Source: CAYQDF01 sp964416175
GTDB taxonomy: Bacteria; Chloroflexota; Anaerolineae; Anaerolineales; UBA4823
Assembly: GCA_964416175.1 (NCBI GenBank)
Contig: CAYQDF010000160.1
Span: forward strand, 1-6,416
Length of the DNA: 6,416 nucleotides
Reading direction: 5' to 3'
Shown here: positions 1-4,728 of the stretch, piece by piece
Position numbering within the stretch: position 1 is the stretch's first letter
Layout of the letters: every line of letters begins with the position of its first letter
Position numbers and translations under genes: made by a program
The notes under the pieces: generated by a model
Databases searched by the model: none
What the model was told of the DNA's origin: nothing
What the model saw: only the letters and a program-made list of their open reading frames with translations

Positions 1-170
1 GGCATCATGTTATCCAGGATCACCAGGTCGGGATGGAGCTCGTACGCAGCCCGCAGGGCTTCGCACCCGTTCTGAGCGGTGTCCACCTGGTAGCCCTGCG
101 CGGCAAGCCTGATCGCCAGGAGGTGCGCCAGCTCCCGGTCATCCTCGACAACCAGCACCTTGGCATCCAT
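1..170 (-). CDS. Response regulator, receiver domain (N-terminal part, runs off window)
   Basis: Only the first 56 codons are in the window. They encode a CheY-like receiver domain, which takes a phosphoryl group from a partner histidine kinase in the cytoplasm. The first strand is K-V-L-V-V-E-D-D, with the acidic Mg-binding residues at E9, D10 and D11. The phospho-acceptor is D53, in V-I-L-D-N-M-M, at the usual spacing from the acidic cluster. The ATG at 168-170 is well supported: a GGGAGGA ribosome binding site (177-183) lies 6 bases upstream. The output domain is outside the window, so the subfamily (OmpR, NarL, stand-alone or other) cannot be told. It follows the cohesin genes after about 270 bases of non-coding DNA and probably has its own promoter. 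No link to the cohesin genes can be shown. Confidence 0.9.
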   Translation of the reverse strand, partial: MDAKVLVVEDDRELAHLLAIRLAAQGYQVDTAQNGCEALRAAYELHPDLVILDNMM

Positions 171-440
171 TCAACATCCTCCCTGATTGCCATGGACGTC
201 TTTTAATGTGGGAGATTCTCTATAATGTCAACAGCTGTCCCGTCTTGTGTTCGACCCCTGAACGATGGTCTCGATTCTCTGTGACAGGAGTGTCAATTGC
301 TCTTGAAGTTGTAAAAAGCAGATACCGGGGTTGATTAATGATGCGATGGTTACCAACCCTCAATCATTTATAGTAAAAGTTTAAAGAATAAATCAATTGT
401 CTTTGATCACATTGAATCCTGACGAATGTCAACAGTCGAG
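171..440. other. AT-richer intergenic region between cohesin gene and response regulator
   Basis: No coding sequence with plausible composition or a ribosome binding site is visible in these 270 bases. The region is clearly richer in A and T than the genes on either side. It holds an ACAGCTGT palindrome (231-238), a TGACA/TGTCA inverted repeat with a 4-base loop (282-295), and two copies of the 11-base direct repeat AATGTCAACAG (224-234 and 425-435). A hairpin overlaps its right end. It most likely contains the end of the cohesin transcript and the control region of the response regulator. Confidence 0.6.
203..231 (-). promoter_or_regulatory. Possible promoter for the response regulator gene
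   Basis: On the minus strand a perfect TTGACA -35 hexamer (226-231) is followed, after 17 bases, by CATTAA (203-208). CATTAA matches the TATAAT consensus at only three positions. The implied transcription start lies about 10-20 bases upstream of the ribosome binding site of the response regulator. The good -35 and correct spacing are in favour; the poor -10 is against. Confidence 0.3.
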
Positions 441-454
441 TCAGGGGTTCAATG
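410..454 (-). terminator. Imperfect stem-loop at the stop codon of the last cohesin gene (possible terminator)
   Basis: The arms 410-422 and 441-454 are near-complementary: CATTGAA pairs perfectly with TTCAATG, and the inner TCCTGA/TCAGGGG part pairs with one bulge and one mismatch in the minus-strand RNA. A further 3-bp CGA/TCG pairing lies inside the loop. The right arm contains the TGA stop (441-443) of the cohesin gene. The RNA downstream is AU-rich but has no clean U-tract, so intrinsic termination is only possible, not clear. It could instead be a 3'-end stabilising hairpin. Confidence 0.35.
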
Positions 455-1010
455 AAACGACGGGTAAAAAAATGAACATCTTCACTATCGTGGTGTAGAA
501 CGCTCCCTTCCCTTCGGCGGGGATGTCCTCGCCCAGGCGGGTGGAGAGCTGCGGGTCGATCGTGACCGCCACCGAACCCTCTCCAACCACAGAAAACTGG
601 AAAGTGCACAGCGCGCCGGTCCCGCTCACCTCCGGGCTGGGGTTGAGCTGGGTCACCGCGTACCAGACAGTGCCTGCCTGATTATCCGCCTCATTCTTGA
701 TCACCCAGTCCGGCGAGAGCAGCTCGTCGCTCGGGGATACCTGCACGCCGGGGAGGTTCGAGTCGGCGTCCACCACTTTCAGGATCGAGGGATCGAACGT
801 TAGCTGGACGTCGGCCCCGTAGAGGTTTTCGACATTCACGATCCGGACTTCGACCTGGATCAGCTCGCCCACGGCATAGCCGCCGGTCGCGGGCAGTACG
901 CGCACCACGGCGCCCGCCGTGTCCTGCCGGGCGAGCAATGGGTGGGAGATAAAGAGGGGGATCACCAGCAGAGCCAGCCTGCTGAGGGATTGCCAGAATG
1001 AAATCGTCAT
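441..1010 (-). CDS. Secreted cohesin-domain protein (short paralogue)
   Basis: A 189-residue exported protein that is mostly one cohesin-like module. Residues 1-28 form a signal peptide: hydrophobic core R-L-A-L-L-V-I-P-L-F-I, then likely cleavage after L-L-A. Residues about 33-158 form the beta-sandwich, with the family hallmarks L-Y-G-A-D-V-Q-L-T-F-D-P (63-74), V-V-D-A-D (79-83) and a late A-V-T-Q-L-N-P strand (118-124). Cohesins bind dockerin modules outside the cell. The protein is clearly paralogous to its upstream neighbour, with L-Y-G, F-D-P, V-V-D-A-D and T-Q-L-N-P conserved in order. It lacks the neighbour's Pro/Thr stalk and membrane anchor and ends in K-M-F-I-F-L-P-V-V-S-L-N-P. That hydrophobic tail resembles the 'YLPLV' ends I recall in secreted Chloroflexota proteins. 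The ATG at 1008-1010 is set by GAGGAG at 1020-1025, 9 bases upstream. It begins 22 bases after the restored stop of the preceding gene, so the two are probably co-transcribed. Confidence 0.8.
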   Translation of the reverse strand: MTISFWQSLSRLALLVIPLFISHPLLARQDTAGAVVRVLPATGGYAVGELIQVEVRIVNVENLYGADVQLTFDPSILKVVDADSNLPGVQVSPSDELLSPDWVIKNEADNQAGTVWYAVTQLNPSPEVSGTGALCTFQFSVVGEGSVAVTIDPQLSTRLGEDIPAEGKGAFYTTIVKMFIFLPVVSLNP

Positions 1011-1019
1011 GGATCGTTT

Positions 1020-1025
1020 CTCCTC
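1020..1025 (-). promoter_or_regulatory. Ribosome binding site of the short cohesin gene
   Basis: GAGGAG on the minus strand, 9 bases before the ATG at 1008-1010. It fixes the start. It also lies just downstream of the TGA at 1033-1035 that closes the displaced anchor frame of the upstream cohesin gene, which is the spacing expected in an operon. Confidence 0.65.
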
Positions 1026-1032
1026 AAACCTT

Positions 1033-1352
1033 TCACCTTCTCATCACCAGGATCAGCAGGACCGCCGCCCCTGCCGCCAGGAGGATCGCAGCTCCCAGGG
1101 CAAGCATCTCCGGGGTAATCCTGGCGGTTGCATCCTTCGGCGACTCATCCGCCCTGACTTCGGGCGAGGCCTGACTGGCGAGTGCAGGGATCTTGCCCGG
1201 CGTGATCTCGGGACTGTCGTCGTTGGTTTCCCCGGCATCGATCGGTTCGATTCTGGTTGAAAGTGCCTTTAAGGGTTCCGCAGGGCTTTTAGGGGAAGGG
1301 GTGGAAGTATGATCCGCAATCGGCGTAGCTGACAGGAGCGATGTATAGCCAG
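1033..1352 (-). pseudogene. Frame-displaced stalk and C-terminal membrane anchor of the preceding cohesin gene
   Basis: From about 1350 down to a TGA at 1033-1035 a second minus-strand frame (codons starting at multiples of 3) reads on smoothly from the Pro/Ser/Thr-rich stalk of the cohesin protein. It passes through S-A-T-P-I-A-D-H-T-S-T-P-S-P-K-S-P, then an acidic, Pro/Thr-rich stretch, then a transmembrane helix of about 22 residues at 1042-1107 made almost only of Ala, Leu, Val, Ile and Gly. It closes with a positive M-R-R end. This is the standard layout of a C-terminal cell-surface anchor with the tail inside. The frame has no start of its own and is open only after a TGA near 1389, so it is the missing end of the cohesin gene rather than a separate gene. 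Its stop is 22 bases from the next gene. The shift lies between about 1330 and 1360. Confidence 0.7.
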
Positions 1353-1979
1353 AGTCGGATCGGCGGTTTGCGGCGATCCAGGCGGCGTATCAGTGATCCC
1401 GGGTACCGGCGAGAAGTCTGGGGTATCTGCCGGCGTTTCGACCGGAGGGGGACCCACTTCAACGGCTCCCGGGACGAGCGTTGCCGGGATTTCCATGCCA
1501 TCTCGCCGGGCAAGCAAGGCGTGAACCGGAGTGAGCGGCGCGGAGGCTCCCGCTCTCATCCCCCGTACCAGGAAGTTGACCAACCGGCCCGATCCGCTTG
1601 CCGGCTCGCTCGGATTCAGCTGTGTCATGGCGAATTCGATGACGCCGCTTTCGTTGTCCACCCGGTTGACCGCGATGAAGCCCGGATCGAGGAAATCGCC
1701 CGGCCTCACCTGAATTCCATCCCTTCCGGGGTCGGCGTCGACGACTACTATTACATGGGGGTCAAAAACCAGCTGCAATTCGAAGCCATACAGCTCCTGG
1801 ACGTCCACCACCTCCACTGCGACCTCGGCGCTTGCGCCCAGGCCCACCTGGAGGCTGGGAGGATTCAGGCGCACCATGGTCTCCTGGATCTCCTGCGCAC
1901 GGCCGGGCGCCGCGGTGAGGAGGACCAGGGGAAAAAGAAATCCTGCAAGGACCAGGAGAAGATCACGCCTGTTCAGCAT
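1269..1979 (-). CDS. Secreted cohesin-domain protein, C-terminus apparently frameshifted
   Basis: As read, 236 residues. Residues 1-29 are a signal peptide with N-R-R-D-L-L-L-V-L-A-G, which has a twin-arginine look but would also fit Sec export, and likely cleavage near G-R-A-Q. A cohesin module follows at about 34-175: E-L-Y-G-F-E-L-Q-L-V-F-D-P at 62-74, V-V-D-A-D at 79-83, A-M-T-Q-L-N-P at 117-123. Then comes a Pro/Thr-rich stalk (177-210). The last 25 residues change abruptly to an Arg/Leu-rich run unlike a stalk and stop at 1269. The expected continuation, stalk plus membrane helix, is intact in another frame down to 1033; joined, the protein would be about 315 residues. Its likely role is a membrane-anchored receptor that presents a cohesin for dockerin proteins. 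The ATG at 1977-1979 has only a weak ribosome binding site, and a strong GC hairpin lies just upstream. The order of genes suggests an operon with the beta-helix/dockerin gene before it and the short cohesin after it. Confidence 0.75.
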   Translation of the reverse strand: MLNRRDLLLVLAGFLFPLVLLTAAPGRAQEIQETMVRLNPPSLQVGLGASAEVAVEVVDVQELYGFELQLVFDPHVIVVVDADPGRDGIQVRPGDFLDPGFIAVNRVDNESGVIEFAMTQLNPSEPASGSGRLVNFLVRGMRAGASAPLTPVHALLARRDGMEIPATLVPGAVEVGPPPVETPADTPDFSPVPGITDTPPGSPQTADPTLAIHRSCQLRRLRIILPPLPLKALRNP

Positions 1980-2005
1980 AGGCAGGGCACCACTAATCAG
2001 AGGAT

Positions 2006-2042
2006 CGGCGCCCGCCGCGCCCCTCGAGGACGGCGGGCGCCG
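2006..2042 (-). other. Perfect 12-bp GC hairpin between the dockerin gene and the cohesin gene
   Basis: CGGCGCCCGCCG (2006-2017) and CGGCGGGCGCCG (2031-2042) are exact reverse complements with a 13-base loop, and the loop itself contains the palindrome CCTCGAGG (2022-2029). It lies in the 105-base gap after the TAA at 2085-2087 and 26 bases before the cohesin ATG. No U-tract follows on the minus strand, so a classical intrinsic terminator is not supported. It may slow or partly stop transcription, or protect the 3' end of the upstream message, so that the two genes are made in unequal amounts. Confidence 0.6.
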
Positions 2043-2084
2043 TGTCTCAGGAATGTTACAGCCAGTCAGCTGGATGCCGATTGC

Positions 2085-3569
2085 TTATGGCGTCCAGGGC
2101 ACCGGGCTGGTCAGTCCGTAGTTGCCGCCCATCAAGACCAGATCGAGGATGTTGATCACCCCGTCGTTGTTGATGTCGGCGTTTGCGTTCCAGAAAGGAT
2201 CGCCCGGGACGGTCCCGAAAGCGCCGCCGATAGCGGAGGCGTCGTTGATCTCGATCACGTCGTTGTCATCGACGTCGCCGCCCAGCAAGAGCACAGGGTT
2301 GAGCACGAGCGTCTCCCCGCTGACGCTGACCGCAGCCGAGGCATCCAGGTAGCGAGCCATTTCGATCCCGACCAGGTAGCTGCCGTCGGTGACGTGGGCA
2401 AAATCGTACCGCCCCCAGGCATCGGTGGTGTCCGTCCCACCGGTGTAGAGCGTTCCGGGCGGGACGTTCACGACGGCCCCCGAGTCGTTGTCGCGCCCCT
2501 GGAGGTCCACGACGCCGGAGATGGAGGTCGTGCCCAGGATCGACACCTGGCCGTCCGTCACCGCATCCACGAAGATGTTCACGCCGCCCTTGGCGCCCAG
2601 CTTCACCGTTCCGTCCAGGATGTCGATCGCGGAGACCGCCGGGCTGCTGCCGATCTCCTGGGCGTCGAACTTCAGGGTCAGGATCACGCTGTCGACACCG
2701 TCGAACTCGGAGTCCCCGTCGGCGCGGTTGCAGTTGAATTTCACTTTCCCTTCCGAGTTGGCGTTCGCCAGGCTGTTCAGCGTGCACACCGCGCCGGCGG
2801 TGCTCGTCTTGAAGCTGCCGATGGTCGGGAGTTGAGCCAGCTGCAAGAGGGTCTTGTCGAAGGTCACATCGAACTGGACGCCGAACAGGTGATGGACGTC
2901 CATCTTGATGTCGACGGTGACCTGCTCCCCTTCGCGCACGCTCGAGCTGGTTGGGCAGACGTCGAGGGCGCCGAACACCCAGGGAGTGAAGTCCACGGCG
3001 CCGGATACGCCGTCGCCCCCGGCGCCGGCGGGCCCGTCGATGCTCCCCCACTCGTTGTACTCGGCCTTCAACGAACCAGATCCGACAGAGACACCGACCC
3101 CGTTGTTACCACGGAAGGCGTTGCCATAGACCTGGACCGTTGTGCCGGTCGGGGCGGCATCGGGGAAGGTCAACCCCTCGCCGGAGTTGTTGTGGATGTA
3201 GTTATCCACGATCTTGACGTCCGTGTGGCTCCCAGCGAACTTGATGCCGCTTTCGCACCAGTTTTTAACCTCGTTGTTGCGGATCCAGGTCCGGTCGGCG
3301 CCGTTTAAAGCGAAGATCCCTGGTTCGCCGCCGCTGCATCCGGTCCCATCCACGATGAATCCGTCGATGGTGACGTCGTCTGCATCGATGATGATCGCCG
3401 AGGATCCATGGTTAACCACGACCTCGCCCTCCGCCAGCAGGGTCAAGGCTTTGTTGACATACACTCCGCGAAAAAGCCGGCGCTTCGCTTCATAGACCCC
3501 TCCAGGAGTGATGAATAATCGTCTAATTTTATCGTCCCAGTCTCTCCAGGCCTGTGACTTTGGGATCAA
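2085..3569 (-). CDS. Beta-helix / cohesin / Ig-like / dockerin multidomain protein, doubtful N-terminus
   Basis: 494 residues from a TTG start. Residues about 36-180 are right-handed parallel beta-helix coils, with repeated I-x-I-D-x-x-x-V-T-I-D-G-F and V-D-N-Y-I-H-N-N turns, closed by Y-N-E-W-G-S-I-D-G-P and G-A-V-D-F-T-P-W, a usual end of such helices. About 203-346 is a cohesin-like sandwich (L-F-G-V-Q-F-D-V-T-F-D at 228-238). About 348-428 is an Ig-like, carboxypeptidase-regulatory type domain (S-G-V-V-D-L-Q-G ... G-R-Y-D-F). About 430-485 is a type I-like dockerin with two calcium loops: D432, D434, N436, D443 and D465, N467, D469, D476. The dockerin should bind a cohesin, and the cohesin could bind another dockerin, so the chain looks like an adaptor. 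The helix may bind or act on a polysaccharide, but no catalytic residues can be named. No signal peptide is present, and a TGA lies two codons before the TTG. The true start may be lost or shifted. Confidence 0.8.
   Translation of the reverse strand: MIPKSQAWRDWDDKIRRLFITPGGVYEAKRRLFRGVYVNKALTLLAEGEVVVNHGSSAIIIDADDVTIDGFIVDGTGCSGGEPGIFALNGADRTWIRNNEVKNWCESGIKFAGSHTDVKIVDNYIHNNSGEGLTFPDAAPTGTTVQVYGNAFRGNNGVGVSVGSGSLKAEYNEWGSIDGPAGAGGDGVSGAVDFTPWVFGALDVCPTSSSVREGEQVTVDIKMDVHHLFGVQFDVTFDKTLLQLAQLPTIGSFKTSTAGAVCTLNSLANANSEGKVKFNCNRADGDSEFDGVDSVILTLKFDAQEIGSSPAVSAIDILDGTVKLGAKGGVNIFVDAVTDGQVSILGTTSISGVVDLQGRDNDSGAVVNVPPGTLYTGGTDTTDAWGRYDFAHVTDGSYLVGIEMARYLDASAAVSVSGETLVLNPVLLLGGDVDDNDVIEINDASAIGGAFGTVPGDPFWNANADINNDGVINILDLVLMGGNYGLTSPVPWTP
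3491..3503 (-). promoter_or_regulatory. Strong ribosome binding site with out-of-frame ATG inside the 5' end of the beta-helix gene
   Basis: GGAGGGG (3497-3503) is followed after 3 bases by ATG (3491-3493). This ATG is not in the beta-helix frame; its own frame encodes only 16 codons. A run of five T residues (3471-3475) lies just downstream. One extra T there would join this start to the R-G-V-Y-V-N-K-A-L-T-L helix sequence. It may be the start that the gene really used. Confidence 0.35.
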
Positions 3570-3684
3570 GCCTCAGGACATTTTCTGGTAACAATAACAC
3601 GAGCAAGGGATAAATTGTCTTTCAGACTTGAAAGCTCAGCGTAAAATCCGGGTAAAAAATGATGAAGGGAAGGGGAGCCGCAGA
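3570..3684. other. Intergenic region between prmA and the cohesin/dockerin cluster, with small hairpin
   Basis: These 115 AT-richer bases separate the chaperone genes from the cohesin cluster. A 6-bp inverted repeat with a 4-base loop, CTTTCA-GACT-TGAAAG, sits at 3619-3634. It is short, low in GC and not followed by a U-tract on the minus strand, so it is a poor terminator. No convincing promoter for the beta-helix gene is visible. The region also holds TCATTTTTTACCCG (about 3649-3662), which recurs near the far end of the cluster at 461-475. Confidence 0.5.
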
Positions 3685-4728
3685 TCACCTGACTGCCAGC
3701 GTGACCCAGTCCCCCTGCCTGCGCTGGTCGAAAAGACTCAGCCCTCGGGCGCTCGCCGCCGAGAGCACTTCCGCAACCTGGTGTTCTAAGATTCCAGAAA
3801 GGATCAGAACTCCCCCCGGCGCCAGGAGGTCCCCCAATCCCTCCCCGAGCAGCCTCCCGATCACCGTCGCCAGGATGTTGGCGACGACGATCTCCGCCTG
3901 CCGGAATGTGAATCTCCCCGCCAGGACCTCCGCGACCGATCCGAGGCCGACCTCCAGGCGCTCCTGGACCCCATTGACGGCCGCATTCTCGCGGGCAGCT
4001 TTCACGGCCTCCGGGTCCGTGTCCACCGCCAGGGCGCGGCGGGCTCCCAGTCTGAGGGCCGCGATGGCGAGGATGCCGGAGCCGCAGCCGACGTCGATGA
4101 CCGACAAGGGACGATCGGCGGGAGGTTCTTCAACGTTGCCCAGGGCCGGCTCCGGATGGGCGAAGTATGAAGGGTGAACGGTATTTTCGTTGGTCCCTTC
4201 GGTTCGCTCAGGGCGGGCTCTTCGTCCTTCGTCCAGGAAGTCATCCAGGAGTTCCAGGCACAGCTGCGTGGAGGGGTGGGTGCCGGTGCCGAAGGCCATC
4301 CCCGGGTCGATCCGCAGCACCTCCCGGCCGGCCGGTTCGACCGCTGCCCAGGTCGGCGCGATCAACAGCCGCTTCCCGGCGGGAAAAGGCTGGAAATTCT
4401 CTTTCCAGGCTTCCGCCCAATCGGCGGCCTGGACGAGCCTGAAGCCTGGTTCCGGCAGAGGCTGGATGCGCCCCAGATGCCACAGGGCCTCTTCCAGTTT
4501 GTGCCGGGTCCTGGTTAAAGAATCATCGACCGGCAGGTACCCGCTGACCCGCAGCGGACCGACCGGTCGGCCTTCATTCGTTTCGTCGCCCCACTCCCCG
4601 GAGACAGGCTCGATCCGGGTGCTCTCGATGACGACCCCCCCGCTGACGAAGCGCCCCAGCACCTCGGCCGCGGCTTCCGCCAGCTCGCCGTCCACCAGCA
4701 GGGAGACTTCCAGCCAGGCGTCAGCCAC
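3685..4728 (-). CDS. prmA: Ribosomal protein L11 methyltransferase with an unusual internal insert
   Basis: 347 residues. PrmA is a cytoplasmic SAM-dependent enzyme that trimethylates ribosomal protein L11. The N-terminal L11-binding part (1-100) leads to W-A-E-A-W-K-E-N-F (104-112). Next come F-G-T-G-T-H-P-S-T (146-154), SAM motif I D-V-G-C-G-S-G-I-L (212-220), the acidic motif V-D-T-D-P (235-239) and N-I-L-A (284-287) near the substrate site. All family hallmarks are kept. Most PrmA proteins are about 290-320 residues. The excess is an insert at about 167-207 (DNA 4108-4230), rich in Glu, Pro and Arg, just before motif I. The GTG start (4726-4728) overlaps the end of dnaJ by 8 bases (GTGGCTGA), which suggests translational coupling. 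dnaJ-prmA linkage is known from the Bacillus subtilis dnaK operon, so co-expression with chaperones is likely. Confidence 0.93.
   Translation of the reverse strand: MADAWLEVSLLVDGELAEAAAEVLGRFVSGGVVIESTRIEPVSGEWGDETNEGRPVGPLRVSGYLPVDDSLTRTRHKLEEALWHLGRIQPLPEPGFRLVQAADWAEAWKENFQPFPAGKRLLIAPTWAAVEPAGREVLRIDPGMAFGTGTHPSTQLCLELLDDFLDEGRRARPERTEGTNENTVHPSYFAHPEPALGNVEEPPADRPLSVIDVGCGSGILAIAALRLGARRALAVDTDPEAVKAARENAAVNGVQERLEVGLGSVAEVLAGRFTFRQAEIVVANILATVIGRLLGEGLGDLLAPGGVLILSGILEHQVAEVLSAASARGLSLFDQRRQGDWVTLAVR
4108..4236 (-). repeat. Repeat-like DNA captured in frame inside prmA
   Basis: The stretch encoding the extra PrmA residues contains a tandem TTCGTCC heptamer (4221-4227, 4228-4234) and CCCTTCGGTTCGCTCAGGG (4195-4213), whose ends CCCT/AGGG are complementary. 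It then has GAAGTATGAAGGGTGAACGG, a style of GAAGG/TGAAC-rich sequence unlike codon use around it. I recall very similar CCCTTCGG...CGCTCAGGG elements scattered in Chloroflexota and environmental genomes, but this cannot be confirmed here. The element length keeps the prmA frame open. Confidence 0.5.

Noticed and set aside
221..226. A perfect TATAAT on the plus strand
   Set aside because: No -35 match at the right distance upstream and no plus-strand gene follows; it is the complement of the spacer of the proposed minus-strand promoter.
364..609. An 81-codon minus-strand frame overlapping the end of the short cohesin gene
   Set aside because: It overlaps the cohesin coding region in another frame, has no ribosome binding site and shows no recognisable sequence.
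2266..3051. A second minus-strand frame of 261 codons inside the beta-helix/dockerin gene
   Set aside because: It is very Arg/Gly-rich low-complexity sequence in the wrong frame of a gene whose own frame encodes cohesin and Ig-like domains.
1341..3308. A 655-codon open frame on the plus strand, opposite the cohesin/dockerin genes
   Set aside because: The translation is a His/Asp/Val/Arg-rich mirror of the real minus-strand genes, with no domain or start signal. The minus-strand frames carry clear domains.
3659..4177. A plus-strand frame of 172 codons opposite prmA
   Set aside because: It is antisense to the conserved methyltransferase domain and its Arg/Ser/Pro-rich product has no family likeness.
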